A stretch of DNA of 64,000 nt. Source: Peteryoungia rhizophila (GTDB lineage Bacteria > Pseudomonadota > Alphaproteobacteria > Rhizobiales > Rhizobiaceae). Of the stretch, positions 45,359-54,115 are shown piece after piece. Position 1 is the first letter of the stretch. Each line of letters opens with the position of its first letter. A program made the position numbers and the translations under genes. Below the pieces are notes generated by a model. The model was not told the origin of the DNA. It did no database searches and saw only the letters and a program-made list of their open reading frames with translations. The stretch is from the NCBI RefSeq assembly GCF_004912145.1, contig NZ_STGT01000002.1:434001-498000 (forward strand), read 5' to 3'.

Positions 45359-46168
45359 TCAGGGCGCGACGGGTGTGGATGGATAGGGTCCGGTGCGCGA
45401 GGCATGGAGTTGATACTCGTGCAGTTTCGGGTCGGCATTGAGGCGGTCGAAGATCGGTGCGAGGCGGTCCGCCCAGGATGCGACGCCGGCCTCGTCTGCG
45501 ATCAGATCCTGCCGGACTTCCAGCAGCGCGTGCGGCATGCCCGTCATCATGCAGTGGCGATACATGGTGTCGCCCTTCAAGGCGCCGTCATAGGGCTCAT
45601 TGTCGCCGACGAGGATGTCGCCCGATGCTTCGAGGCCATCGATCAGCGGGCGCACGGCCCGTTCGTCCGTGTCCCAGAGCGCGGCCGCATGCCAGGGCCG
45701 AGGCACGCCTTTCCAGGCGGGTGTGTAGGAATGCAGAGAGAGAACGAGCGGTGCCTTGCCCGAGGCTTCGGCGACCTTCGCGATGACCTCCGAGACGGCC
45801 CCGTGATAGGGGCGGTGGTAGGTCTCGATGCGGTGCTGCCATTCCTCTGCGGTGATCGGGTGGTTGCCGGGCACGATAGCGCCGTCGGAAATCCGCATGA
45901 TGATGGTGGGATCGTCCTCGCCGCGATTCGGATCGATCAGCAGGCGGGAGAAGTGCGACATGACGGCGGGAACGCCGAGCCGTGCGGCGAGCGTCCGTGT
46001 CAGCGGTTCTATGCCGATGTCATAGGCAATGTGCCGGCCGAAGGCGCTGTCGGGCAGGCCCAATCGACCATATTTTTCCGGCACATGGTTCGTCGCGTGG
46101 TCGGCCAGAAGCACGAGGCCAGCATCGAAGCGGCCATCCAATATCTCGAAAACAGGGGAAACATTCAT
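45359..46168 (-). CDS. N-formylglutamate amidohydrolase family protein (second copy)
   Basis: The 269-residue protein belongs to the same family as the product of 3115-3990 but a different subgroup. It has VLLADHATNHVPEKYG, FSRLLIDPNRGEDDPTII, LVLSLHSYTPAWKG and ALLEVRQDLIADE, with the metal-binding His and Glu. There are no histidine-degradation genes around it, so another N-formyl or N-acyl amino acid may be the substrate. It is followed by a DUF1244 gene on the same strand. Confidence 0.86.
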   Translation of the reverse strand: MNVSPVFEILDGRFDAGLVLLADHATNHVPEKYGRLGLPDSAFGRHIAYDIGIEPLTRTLAARLGVPAVMSHFSRLLIDPNRGEDDPTIIMRISDGAIVPGNHPITAEEWQHRIETYHRPYHGAVSEVIAKVAEASGKAPLVLSLHSYTPAWKGVPRPWHAAALWDTDERAVRPLIDGLEASGDILVGDNEPYDGALKGDTMYRHCMMTGMPHALLEVRQDLIADEAGVASWADRLAPIFDRLNADPKLHEYQLHASRTGPYPSTPVAP

Positions 46169-46353
46169 CAGTTTGAAGCCATCAGCTGCTACAAGCGCTT
46201 GATCGCATGGGGAATGGGGGAGCGCAAGCTTTCATGGCTGTCACGTTTGTGCCAAGATCGCACATAAAGGTTCCAGTACTGGCCAAAGACAGAAAATATA
46301 ATCGATTAGAGTTGCGTTGACATTCTCTGGTCAGCATCGCAAGAAGGCATCCT

Positions 46354-46860
46354 ATGCGCATTTTTGGAGTTCCGGCGGCAATCGTGCATCACCAGATCAG
46401 ACAGACTTTCGACCGTGCCGCGGCACGTTTTCTGAAGCCCCTCCTGATCGCGGGTGCGCTGTTTTCGCCGATGCTTGCAGCCTCTGCCGCCCAGGCCGAG
46501 TTTCGCGTCTGCAACGGCACGCAAAATCTCGTCGGAGCGGCTGTCGGTTACCGGGCGGAAGAGGGCTGGATCACGGAAGGCTGGTGGCAAGTTCCGGCCG
46601 GCACCTGCGCCACCCTGATCGAAGGCGAACTCCAATCGCGATACTATTATCTCTATGCTGAGGATGCTGCCCGCGGTGGTCGTTGGACCGGTGACATCAA
46701 CATGTGTGTCGCCGAAAACGAGTTCAAGATCGTCGGCGTGAAGGACTGCTTCGCACGCGGCTATCAGCAGATGGGATTCAAGGAATACGACACCGGCAGG
46801 CAGGGGAGCTGGATGGTCCAGCTATCCGATACGTCGGGCACCCAGGAAAGCCAGAACTGA
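46354..46860 (+). CDS. DUF1036 exported protein
   Basis: The 168-residue protein has an N-terminal segment of about 48 residues ending in a signal peptide (LLIAGALFSPMLAASAAQA). The DUF1036 domain follows: FRVCNGTQNLVGAAVGYR, TEGWWQVPAGTCATLIEG, YYYLYAEDAARGGRW and VKDCFARGYQQMGF. It has four Cys (VCN, GTC, MCV, DCF) that may form two disulfides. DUF1036 is common in alphaproteobacteria and its function is unknown. The gene overlaps the pyk start by one base (TGATG), so pyk is translationally coupled to it. Confidence 0.85.
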   Translation: MRIFGVPAAIVHHQIRQTFDRAAARFLKPLLIAGALFSPMLAASAAQAEFRVCNGTQNLVGAAVGYRAEEGWITEGWWQVPAGTCATLIEGELQSRYYYLYAEDAARGGRWTGDINMCVAENEFKIVGVKDCFARGYQQMGFKEYDTGRQGSWMVQLSDTSGTQESQN

Positions 46861-48299
46861 TGAAGCGCAACCGCAAAGTAAAGATCCTCGCCACGCTTGG
46901 TCCCGCCTCTTCCGACGAGACGATGATCCGGAAGCTCCACGAAGCCGGGGCCGATCTTTTCCGCATCAATATGAGCCATTCGAGCCATGAGATGCTGCGG
47001 ACACTGATTCAGCGCATCCGCAATGTCGAGGCCGCCTGTGGTCGCCCGATTGGCATCCTCGCCGACCTGCAGGGACCGAAGCTGCGTGTGGGCAAGTTTG
47101 CCGAAACGGCCGTCGAGCTGAAGCCCGGCCAGACCTTTACGCTCGACAGCAACGAGGCGCCCGGCGACGCGACCCGCGTCTACCTGCCGCATCCGGAAAT
47201 TCTCGAATCCGTGAAGCCGGGCGACCGTCTGCTGATCGATGACGGCAAGCTGCATCTGAAGGCCGTGAAATGCGACGGCAAGACGATCGTCACCGAAGTC
47301 GTGTCAGGCACGAAGATCTCTGACCGCAAGGGCGTGAGCCTGCCCGACACCATTCTCGCCACCGGCGTGTTGACCGACAAGGACCGGGCCGACCTCGATG
47401 CCGTGCTCGCCACCAATGACGTCGACTGGGTCGCACTCTCCTTCATCCAGCGGCCGGAAGACCTTGCCGAAGTGCGCAAGATCGCCAAGGGCCGTGTTGG
47501 CCTGATGTCGAAGATCGAAAAGCCGCAGGCAATCGAATGCATCGACGAGATCATCGCGCTCTCTGATGCCCTGATGGTCGCTCGTGGCGACCTCGGCGTC
47601 GAGATGCCGCTCGAGCGCGTTCCTGGTATTCAGAAGCAGCTGATCCGTGCCTGCCGCCGCGAAGGCAAGCCTGTGGTCGTCGCGACCCAGATGCTGGAAT
47701 CGATGATCACCGCGCCTGTTCCGACCCGCGCGGAAGTCTCCGACGTCGCGACCGCCGTCTTCGAAGGTGCCGACGCAATCATGCTGTCTGCCGAATCGGC
47801 ATCCGGCCAGTATCCTGTCGAAGCCGTCGCCACCATGGCCTCGATTGCCGCGACGATCGAACGCGAGCCGCATTATCCCGGCATCATCTACGCTCAGCGC
47901 GCCCAGCCGGAAGCAACCGGCGCCGATGCGATTTCGCTCGCCGCCCGTCAGATCGCCGAGACGCTGAAGCTGCAGGCGATCGTCTGTTACACGTCGTCGG
48001 GCAATACCGGCCTGCGCGCCTCGCGCGAGCGTCCGGAAGTGCCGATCATCGCGCTGTCGCCGGTCATCCAGACCGCTCGCCGCCTGTCGGTTGTCTGGGG
48101 CCTGCACTGCGTCGTCTCCTCCGAGCCGACGGATCTGGATGAAATGGTCAACGGCGCCTGCCGTATCGTCGTCGATGAAGGTTTCGGCAAGCCGGGTGAC
48201 CGCGTCATCATCTCGGCCGGCGTGCCGCTCGGCACACCCGGCTCGACCAACATGCTGCGCATCGCCTATATCGGCTCGGACGGCCAGTCGGGGATCTGA
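46860..48299 (+). CDS. pyk: Pyruvate kinase
   Basis: The 479-residue enzyme makes pyruvate and ATP from phosphoenolpyruvate and ADP, the last glycolytic step. It has VKILATLGPASSDETMIRKL, LFRINMSHSSHE, ILADLQGPKLRVG, the catalytic lysine in GLMSKIEKPQAIE, the signature LMVARGDLGVEMPLERVP, and ATQMLESMITAPVPTRAEVSD in the helix of the family. The C-terminal domain (TSSGNTGLRASRERP) ends at a clear terminator. The chosen ATG shares a base with the DUF1036 stop. Confidence 0.98.
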   Translation: MKRNRKVKILATLGPASSDETMIRKLHEAGADLFRINMSHSSHEMLRTLIQRIRNVEAACGRPIGILADLQGPKLRVGKFAETAVELKPGQTFTLDSNEAPGDATRVYLPHPEILESVKPGDRLLIDDGKLHLKAVKCDGKTIVTEVVSGTKISDRKGVSLPDTILATGVLTDKDRADLDAVLATNDVDWVALSFIQRPEDLAEVRKIAKGRVGLMSKIEKPQAIECIDEIIALSDALMVARGDLGVEMPLERVPGIQKQLIRACRREGKPVVVATQMLESMITAPVPTRAEVSDVATAVFEGADAIMLSAESASGQYPVEAVATMASIAATIEREPHYPGIIYAQRAQPEATGADAISLAARQIAETLKLQAIVCYTSSGNTGLRASRERPEVPIIALSPVIQTARRLSVVWGLHCVVSSEPTDLDEMVNGACRIVVDEGFGKPGDRVIISAGVPLGTPGSTNMLRIAYIGSDGQSGI

Positions 48300-48323
48300 T
48301 CCCCGGGCCATATGCTGAATTGC

Positions 48324-48349
48324 AAAAGCCGCCTTCGGGCGGCTTTTTT
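48324..48349 (+). terminator. Intrinsic terminator of pyk
   Basis: GCCGCC (48328-48333) and GGCGGC (48338-48343) around a TTCG tetraloop, followed by six T, 28 bp after the stop. The A tract before it would also allow weak termination of minus-strand transcripts. Confidence 0.9.
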
Positions 48350-48357
48350 CATCTGGC

Positions 48358-49491
48358 CTATTGCCCTGCCTGCAGGGAAGGCGCGTCGCCCTTTGGATCG
48401 ACCCGCGTGGCGGCCAGGCGTGGCTCCGCCGCCCGGGCCATGGACTGCAAATCGCGTTCTTGTCCCGCAATTTTCTCTAGCGCGGCGATGGCGATATCCG
48501 TCACGATATAATCCGGCTTATGACCAAGGCCCTCGATCCAGATCAGTTCGGATCCGGCGATGTCGCGGGCGAGGCCCTTCGAATGGATTTCCTCCAGCAC
48601 GATCTCATCGGCGTCGCCGGTGATGACCACCGTCGGTTTCGCGATCTCGCGGTAGCGCGGCGAGAAGGCTGTGACATAGGCGTGCAAACCGGCCACATCC
48701 TTGGCGTTGGACCGGAAGGCGGACGGGCGCAACACGAGCGCCGGGCCGGTGTCTTCGAGATAGGTCTCGGGGCGCCGATTGGGGGCGAAGACATGGTCTG
48801 TCGCGGCCTCGATGCGCATCATGCCGGCATGCAGCGCCAGCGTGTGGCAAAAGATCGGTCCAATGACGGGCGCGGAGGCGAGATGGTAGTACCAATCGAC
48901 GCCGCCCGGCCATGGATGTGTCGCGGCAGCGAGGAAGATGAGGCCCTCGACCTTGTCCGGATGCAGCACGCCGAAGCTTGCCGTGATGGCTCCGCCGAAG
49001 GAATGGCCGACGATGATCGCCCGTTCGATGCCCTTCTGCTCCATGAGGCCGGCAATGGCGTTCGCCTGTCCCTCCGGCGTGTCGTTCTCGGGGCCGCCGC
49101 GTTCGGAATAACCATGCCCTGGCCGGTCGACGAACAGAAGTTCGGCGCGGCCCCGCAAAGGCTCCAGGAAGGCGCCCGCCTGATCCCGTAGATTGCCTGA
49201 GGCGCCATGGATGAAGATGATCGGCGGCAGGTCTGCGTCGGGCCCTGCGGGGACGTGGAGGGCGTTCAGGCGAAAGCCGCCGACATCGGTCAGTTCTCCG
49301 ATGTTCGGCGTCTCAGCCTCGACGGCGCGCGCACGGATCTGGGTCGCAATGGCGAGGGCTACGAGGGCGACGATGATAAGGAGGAGGATTAAGAGCAAGG
49401 AGAGGCCGATACGGGGGAGGGTGAACACAGAGGGCAGCTTCCGCAAACGAATGTTATCTGCAGAAGATCGTGCTGCAGTGCCGTTCGTCAA
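48358..49491 (-). CDS. Membrane-anchored alpha/beta hydrolase
   Basis: The 377-residue protein has an N-terminal membrane segment (RIGLSLLLILLLIIVALVAL) and an alpha/beta-hydrolase domain with IIFIHGASGNLRDQ, LLFVDRPGHGYSERGG, the nucleophile elbow VGHSFGGAITASFG, the acid in VVITGDADEIV and the histidine in EGLGHKPD. The triad is complete; the substrate is unknown. The open frame begins at a TTG (49491) 12 bp after the TPR gene stop with no good ribosome site; a GTG near codon 22 is possible. It is probably co-transcribed with the TPR gene. Confidence 0.85.
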   Translation of the reverse strand: MTNGTAARSSADNIRLRKLPSVFTLPRIGLSLLLILLLIIVALVALAIATQIRARAVEAETPNIGELTDVGGFRLNALHVPAGPDADLPPIIFIHGASGNLRDQAGAFLEPLRGRAELLFVDRPGHGYSERGGPENDTPEGQANAIAGLMEQKGIERAIIVGHSFGGAITASFGVLHPDKVEGLIFLAAATHPWPGGVDWYYHLASAPVIGPIFCHTLALHAGMMRIEAATDHVFAPNRRPETYLEDTGPALVLRPSAFRSNAKDVAGLHAYVTAFSPRYREIAKPTVVITGDADEIVLEEIHSKGLARDIAGSELIWIEGLGHKPDYIVTDIAIAALEKIAGQERDLQSMARAAEPRLAATRVDPKGDAPSLQAGQ

Positions 49492-49503
49492 GGGAAGCCG
49501 GAC

Positions 49504-50139
49504 TCACGTCCGCTGGCCAGCCAGTTCCTCTGAGAGCTTGGAGACGATCTCCTGGGCCTCGCGGTCGGCGGGGAAGACTTCGAGGTAGCGTTCCCAGGCC
49601 TTCAAGGCGCCGTCCTTGCTGCCACGCTCGGTCAGGATGCCGGCGAGGCCTGCGATGGCGCCGAAATGACGGGGTTCGAGATCCAGCACCTTCTCGATGT
49701 CGGAAACGGATTTCTGATAGTTGCCCATGCTGAAATGCAGCGTGGCGCGCTGATTCCAGGCGCCGACGAAATCCGGTTTGAGCGTTATGGCCTGGTCGAT
49801 GAAGTCGAGGGCGGCGGCATTGCGCTTTTCCGCTGCCGCCTTGGCGGACCACTGCATCAGCAGATTGATCGTTGGGCTCGGCGAATCGCTCCAGGTGGCC
49901 ATGGCAGTATTGGCTATCTGACGGGCGGCCTGCGGATCGCGCTCCCGCTTCAGGTCTGCGAGCAGCTCATCGACGGTTTTCGGCTTGGCCGGCGGCCTCA
50001 GCGGGACCTGCTCGACGGGGGCCTGGGCTGCCTGATTTCCGTCCTGCTCTTCCGGTGCCTGCGCGGATGCGGTTCCGGCAAAAAGCAGGATGGGGATGAG
50101 CGGGAGAGTGAGGGCGAGTCGAAATGAAAAACGGCGCAT
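49504..50139 (-). CDS. Periplasmic TPR protein
   Basis: The 211-residue exported protein has a signal peptide (LALTLPLIPILLFAGTASAQ), a Gln/Pro-rich linker and three or so TPR units: AALDFIDQAITLKPDFVGAW, NYQKSVSDIEKVLDLEPRHF and GALKAWERYLEVFPADREAQ. TPR units mediate protein-protein contacts, so it may be an envelope scaffold. It lies 12 bp upstream of the membrane alpha/beta hydrolase gene on the same strand, a hint that they work together. Confidence 0.85.
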   Translation of the reverse strand: MRRFSFRLALTLPLIPILLFAGTASAQAPEEQDGNQAAQAPVEQVPLRPPAKPKTVDELLADLKRERDPQAARQIANTAMATWSDSPSPTINLLMQWSAKAAAEKRNAAALDFIDQAITLKPDFVGAWNQRATLHFSMGNYQKSVSDIEKVLDLEPRHFGAIAGLAGILTERGSKDGALKAWERYLEVFPADREAQEIVSKLSEELAGQRT

Positions 50140-50252
50140 TCAGGGAAGGTAGTCCCTCAGCGCCGTCTTTCAAACTCAAATTTCCGATATCATCACGCCG
50201 CAGATGCGGCGGGCAGTCCGTCTGGCTCATGGGATCCTGAGATCCCGGGGCA

Positions 50253-50378
50253 TCAGCCCTGGCGAGCCTTGAAGCGCGGGTTCTGCTTGTTGATGATGTA
50301 GACACGGCCCTTGCGGCGAACCAGACGGTTGTCGCGATGACGGGCTTTAAGCGCTTTCAGCGAGTTCTTGATCTTCAT
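50253..50378 (-). CDS. rpmJ: 50S ribosomal protein L36
   Basis: The 41-residue protein ([20 protein letters not shown]..., ending NPRFKARQG) is the C-minus form of bL36 that lacks the zinc-binding cysteines, including the basic run [13 protein letters not shown]. It sits at the peptidyl-transferase side of the large subunit. C-minus forms are usually preferred when zinc is limiting, but in rhizobia this is commonly the only copy; I cannot check for another. It is monocistronic with its own promoter and an unusual hairpin leader. Confidence 0.97.
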   Translation of the reverse strand: MKIKNSLKALKARHRDNRLVRRKGRVYIINKQNPRFKARQG

Positions 50379-50438
50379 TTTTCTGGTCCACAACGATTGT
50401 CGGGGAATGTGTCATTCACCCACTGTGATCAAACAATC

Positions 50439-50460
50439 AAAAGCGCGCCGCCGGGCGCGC
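50439..50460 (-). promoter_or_regulatory. Terminator-like hairpin in the rpmJ leader
   Basis: On the minus strand GCGCGCC-CGGC-GGCGCGC is followed by TTTTGATTG. It lies between the rpmJ promoter and the rpmJ start, about 12 nt into the predicted transcript. It also sits downstream of purK, so it could be an attenuator of rpmJ, the purEK terminator, or both. Confidence 0.6.
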
Positions 50461-50478
50461 CCCTGAAGAGTTGGCGGC

Positions 50479-50507
50479 AATTAGCCCGAGGGAGGCCTTG
50501 ATGTCAA
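50479..50507 (-). promoter_or_regulatory. Sigma-70 promoter of rpmJ
   Basis: On the minus strand a perfect TTGACA (50507-50502) and CTAATT (50484-50479) are separated by exactly 17 bp. The start would be near 50472, giving a 94-nt leader. Confidence 0.72.
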
Positions 50508-50556
50508 CATGCCCGGCGGAAAATGCGGGACACATCAGGCTAAAAAACCGGGAAAA

Positions 50557-51621
50557 TCAGTCGCGAAACGGCAGGATTTCGGTGACATGGCCCATCTTGC
50601 GGCCTGGGCGGGCTTCCGTCTTGCCATAGAGATGAACGAGCACGTTCGGCTTTGCGAGCCAGGCTGGCACAGAATCGATGTCGTCCCCGATCAGATTCGT
50701 CATCACGCAATCGGAGTGACGCACGGTGTCGCCGAGCGGGAGAGAGGTCACCGCGCGGATGTGCTGCTCGAACTGCGACACGATGCAGGCGGCCTCCGTC
50801 CAGTGGCCGGAATTGTGGACGCGGGGCGCAATCTCGTTGGCGATCAGGCTGCCATCCTCAAGCATGAAGAACTCCATTCCGACCACGCCGACATAGGCGA
50901 GGCCGTCGAGCAGCTTGGTCGCTGCCTCGCGGGCCGCGCTCGCCGTCTCAGGCGTAATGGCGGCAGGTTGGGTGGAGGTATGCAGGATGCCGTTCAGGTG
51001 AACGTTCTCAGTTGGGTCGTAGCAGCGGATTTCGCCATCGGTGCCGCGCGCGGCGATGATCGAGATTTCGCGGACGAAGGGCACGAAGCTTTCGAGGATC
51101 AGCGGGACGGATCCCAATGCCTCGTAGCCGCCTTCCGCAGTATCACCCATTCGGTAGACCTTCTGGCCCTTGCCGTCATAACCGAGGCGGCAGGTCTTCA
51201 AGACACCTTCCCCGCCGAAGTCGGCAAGGGCGCGTTGGAGATCGGCCTGGCTGTCGACGGCGTGGAAACGGGCGGTCTCGATGCCGGACGCGTTGAGGAA
51301 GCGCTTTTCAGTGAGCCGGTCCTGGGCGACTTCGAGTGCCTTCGGCGGCGGATAGACCGGGATGCTGGCGGCCAGCATTTCAGCTGCCGTGACCGGCACG
51401 TTTTCGAATTCATAGGTGATGACGTCACAGAGGCGGGCGAGTTCGGCGAGCGCTGCCGGGTCGTCGTAAGCTGCCGTGATCTGCTGATTGGCCACCTGGG
51501 CTGCCGGGCTGTCAGCCTGAGGCTCGAGAATGACGGTGCGGAAGTTAAGACGAGCGGCAGACATGGCCAGCATGCGGCCCAACTGGCCGCCACCGATGAT
51601 GCCGATGGTGCGGATCGTCAT
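50557..51621 (-). CDS. purK: N5-carboxyaminoimidazole ribonucleotide synthase
   Basis: The 354-residue ATP-grasp enzyme converts AIR, bicarbonate and ATP to N5-CAIR in purine synthesis. It has the N-terminal [20 protein letters not shown], the substrate loop [55 protein letters not shown] and [19 protein letters not shown] with [10 protein letters not shown]. The ATG overlaps the purE stop (ATGA), so the two are co-translated. Confidence 0.97.
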   Translation of the reverse strand: MTIRTIGIIGGGQLGRMLAMSAARLNFRTVILEPQADSPAAQVANQQITAAYDDPAALAELARLCDVITYEFENVPVTAAEMLAASIPVYPPPKALEVAQDRLTEKRFLNASGIETARFHAVDSQADLQRALADFGGEGVLKTCRLGYDGKGQKVYRMGDTAEGGYEALGSVPLILESFVPFVREISIIAARGTDGEIRCYDPTENVHLNGILHTSTQPAAITPETASAAREAATKLLDGLAYVGVVGMEFFMLEDGSLIANEIAPRVHNSGHWTEAACIVSQFEQHIRAVTSLPLGDTVRHSDCVMTNLIGDDIDSVPAWLAKPNVLVHLYGKTEARPGRKMGHVTEILPFRD

Positions 51622-52118
51622 GGGGCCTCATCCACGGGATACTCGGCAACGGATGCGGTCTGGCGCTCGACCCATTCGTCGAGACGTTCGGCCAATTCGT
51701 CATCGAAGACGGCGAGCACGCGGGCGGCGAGCAGGCCTGCATTCACGGCGCCAGCCCGTCCGATCGCAAGCGTACCGACGGGAATGCCGGCTGGCATCTG
51801 CACGATGGAATACAGGCTGTCGAGGCCAGACATCGACTTCGACTGAACCGGTACGCCGAAGACGGGCAAGGTGGTGAGCGAGGCGACCATGCCGGGCAAG
51901 TGGGCAGCGCCACCGGCACCGGCGATGATCACCTTGAAACCTTCGTCACGGGCGCCCTTGGCGAAGGCAACCATGCGGTCGGGCGTGCGATGTGCCGAGA
52001 CGATCCGGGCTTCGTAGGAGACGCCGAGTGCGTCGAGCGTGTCGGCCGCATTTTTCATGGTCTCCCAGTCGGACTGGCTTCCCATGATGATGGCGACGGG
52101 CGGGCACTCTGCTGTCAT
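51618..52118 (-). CDS. purE: N5-carboxyaminoimidazole ribonucleotide mutase
   Basis: The 166-residue class I PurE moves the carboxylate of N5-CAIR to give CAIR. It shows [40 protein letters not shown] with the catalytic histidine, [19 protein letters not shown] and [20 protein letters not shown]. It precedes purK in a two-gene operon. Confidence 0.97.
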   Translation of the reverse strand: MTAECPPVAIIMGSQSDWETMKNAADTLDALGVSYEARIVSAHRTPDRMVAFAKGARDEGFKVIIAGAGGAAHLPGMVASLTTLPVFGVPVQSKSMSGLDSLYSIVQMPAGIPVGTLAIGRAGAVNAGLLAARVLAVFDDELAERLDEWVERQTASVAEYPVDEAP

Positions 52119-52136
52119 CAGGCTATCCTTCTGCCG

Positions 52137-52340
52137 TCATGCAATGATGTCGGGGATGATCTGGTCTTCGAGTGCTGTGATCCTGTCCTTGATCGACAGC
52201 TTCTTCTTCTTCATCCGCTGAACACGCAAGGCATCGCAACCGACCGAGATCATGGCGTTGATCGCGGCATCATAGTCTTCATGCTCCTGGCGCAGCCGTG
52301 CCAGAGAGAGCCGAACGTCAGCCTGTTCCTGATCGGCCAT
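52137..52340 (-). CDS. DUF465/YdcH-like small coiled-coil protein (first)
   Basis: The 67-residue helical protein (LARLRQEHEDYDAAINAMIS, LRVQRMKKKKLSIKDRI) belongs to the DUF465 family of small coiled-coil proteins; the KKKKLSIKDRI segment is typical of the family. Function is unknown. It is on the purE strand, starting 222 bp before the purE end, so it may be the first gene of a DUF465-purE-purK unit. A second DUF465 gene lies divergently 232 bp away. Confidence 0.8.
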   Translation of the reverse strand: MADQEQADVRLSLARLRQEHEDYDAAINAMISVGCDALRVQRMKKKKLSIKDRITALEDQIIPDIIA

Positions 52341-52572
52341 GCTTGTTCCCCATATCGCCGTTTGCCCATCCTTTAAGGATGCCCGGAAGATTCGCGCAAG
52401 CTCCTATCACCAAATACCGGTAACGGGAAGTTATCCTTGTCTTCGATTTTCACGGTCGTTTTTGCCCAATTCGCCTTCGACAAACCGCATTTCTCGTGTC
52501 ACATTATCTTCGCAAAGCCTGAAACTCCAGCGGATGAGGGCTGGAGGTAGGCGATAAGGAAGGACGCATCAA

Positions 52573-52749
52573 ATGACCATACAGGCTCATCTTGAATCGC
52601 TGCAGAAGAAGCATGGAGCCCTCGAAGAGAAGCTCCATGACGCGCTTGCATCCCCCTCCGTCGATGATCGGCATATTGCCGAACTCAAGCGCCTCAAATT
52701 GCGCCTCAAGGATGAAATGGAACGCGTGAGGGCGACCACACGCCACTGA
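52573..52749 (+). CDS. DUF465/YdcH-like small coiled-coil protein (second)
   Basis: A 58-residue reading frame, with AAGGAAGGA about 10 bases before the ATG, encodes a charged helix (MTIQAHLESLQKKHGALEEK, then LHDALASPSVDDRHI and AELKRLKLRLKDEMERVR). The composition and the KRLKLRLKDE segment fit DUF465, the same family as the divergent gene at 52137-52340. The strong terminator that follows supports a real transcript. Confidence 0.78.
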   Translation: MTIQAHLESLQKKHGALEEKLHDALASPSVDDRHIAELKRLKLRLKDEMERVRATTRH

Positions 52750-52832
52750 TACCTCCCTTCCGGCTGCGCCGGGGTCTGGCGGACCCAAGACCGATCCCGA
52801 TGTATTCATGAAGCAGCCAACAACCCATCTAG

Positions 52833-52866
52833 GCCCCGGAGTTTTCGACTTCGGGGCTTTTGTTTT
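52833..52866 (+). terminator. Intrinsic terminator after the second DUF465 gene
   Basis: GCCCCGGAGT pairs with ACTTCGGGGC around a TTTCG loop (52833-52857), then TTTTGTTTT. It ends the plus-strand DUF465 transcript. Confidence 0.85.
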
Positions 52867-52896
52867 GTCTGTTGCAGCGAAAATGCCGGAGAAGGC

Positions 52897-53157
52897 TCAC
52901 GACCAGAACTGGTCGAGCCACATGTTCATCCGGTCGAAGCCGGGGCGGTGAATGAAATAAATGCGGCGGGTGCCTTCCGAGCGAACGTCGACGAGCCCGC
53001 TGTCCAGCAATGCCTTCAGATGCTGGGAGACGGCCGGACGGCTGATCGGCAGCTGGCCGGCAAGTTCGTTCACGGTCTTTTCACCCCGGCGCAGATCCTC
53101 GAGGATGTGTCGCCGGTTCGGGTCTGCGATCGCGGTGAACGGGTCTGCGTTCGTCAT
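52897..53157 (-). CDS. ArsR-family transcriptional regulator
   Basis: The 86-residue protein is a minimal ArsR winged helix: FTAIADPNRRHILEDLRRGE, VNELAGQLPISRPAVSQHLK and LLDSGLVDVRSEGTRRIYFI. The metal- or thiol-sensing cysteines of classical ArsR members are absent, so it probably belongs to the non-metal (SMTB-like, 'DUF2087/HTH_20') subgroup. It is downstream of a TauE/SafE gene on the same strand; a perfect 14-bp palindrome lies 67-80 bp before its start. Confidence 0.88.
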   Translation of the reverse strand: MTNADPFTAIADPNRRHILEDLRRGEKTVNELAGQLPISRPAVSQHLKALLDSGLVDVRSEGTRRIYFIHRPGFDRMNMWLDQFWS

Positions 53158-53223
53158 GGTGAAAGCCTATGTCAAAGGTCGGTCTGCGGCAAGCGCTCAT
53201 GTGCGCTGCAGCATGGGCTTTGA

Positions 53224-53237
53224 TGACCTATAGGTCA
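53224..53237. promoter_or_regulatory. Perfect 14-bp palindrome TGACCTATAGGTCA
   Basis: It overlaps the tauE/safE-like stop codon and lies 67 bp upstream of the arsR-like start. CTATAG in its centre could be a -10 element, so binding of a dimeric regulator such as the ArsR product would block transcription. The half-site AGGTCA also occurs in the palindrome ahead of gltB, in the opposite arrangement. Confidence 0.5.
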
Positions 53238-54011
53238 GCCACCGAAGACGCCGACAACCCCGTCATAGAGCAGTTTGCCGCCGGCCAGCAGCACCATGCC
53301 ATACATGAGCGGATAGAAGACGGCCGGCTTCAGGAGGTGGACGAGGCGTGCGCCGGCGAGCGTCGACACGAGCGCCACCGGAAGCAATGCCGCCGAGAGT
53401 GTCAGGTTGGTGCTGTCGAGTTCCCCCAGCGCGAAGTACGGAATGACCTTGATCGCATTCAGGATCGCGAAGAACCGTGTCGATGTGCCTGTATAGGTGA
53501 GCGGATCGAGCTTGAGCGGCAGGACGTAGATCTGGAAAGGCGGGCCGCCGGCATGGGCAACAAAACTCGCATAGCCGGCGAGCGAGCCCCAGAAAGAGCC
53601 TGCGACCGGACGCTGGCTGGCTGCCGCCGTCTCCTGTCCCTTGTAAGCCGCCCAGCTTTCGAGGAAGTATCTCAGCGCAAAGACGACGGAGATGCCTCCA
53701 AGGACGAGACGCATGGCATCGGCTGAGACATAGGTGGATGTCGCCCAGCCAAGGGCGATGCCGATCACGGCACCGGGCAGCATCACGAGAAGCGTGCTTC
53801 TGTCATTGTAACCGCGCCAGGCCCAGAGCGCGACGGCATCCATGACGAGCAGGATCGGCAGGAAGATCGCGGCGGCCTGCATGGGGGGAACGGCAAAAGC
53901 GAGGAGCGGCACGCCGATCAGTGCGAAGGCACCGCCGAGGCCGCCTTTCGACAGGCCGACAAGGGCAACAGCGGGAATGGCGACGGCATAGAAGTTCGGG
54001 TCTGTCAGCAT
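53235..54011 (-). CDS. TauE/SafE-family sulfite exporter-like membrane protein
   Basis: The 258-residue protein has about eight hydrophobic segments, starting with FYAVAIPAVALVGLSKGGLG (the family GxSKGGLGG-type motif), AAAIFLPILLVMDAVALWAW, LLVMLPGAVIGIALGWATS and a final MYGMVLLAGGKLLYDGVVG. TauE/SafE proteins export sulfite, sulfoacetate or similar organosulfur anions. The ATG at 54011 (MLTDPNFYA) was chosen for the homology start; the open frame runs further upstream. An ArsR gene follows on the same strand. Confidence 0.85.
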   Translation of the reverse strand: MLTDPNFYAVAIPAVALVGLSKGGLGGAFALIGVPLLAFAVPPMQAAAIFLPILLVMDAVALWAWRGYNDRSTLLVMLPGAVIGIALGWATSTYVSADAMRLVLGGISVVFALRYFLESWAAYKGQETAAASQRPVAGSFWGSLAGYASFVAHAGGPPFQIYVLPLKLDPLTYTGTSTRFFAILNAIKVIPYFALGELDSTNLTLSAALLPVALVSTLAGARLVHLLKPAVFYPLMYGMVLLAGGKLLYDGVVGVFGG

Positions 54012-54115
54012 TGCGCGGTTGATCCTTTCGGAAGAGCGGTCTATCGGATTCATCCAGAGAAAACGAGGACGGTTTCCGCAGAAACGGACCTGTCCCGCAC
54101 ACGGAAACACCGCGC

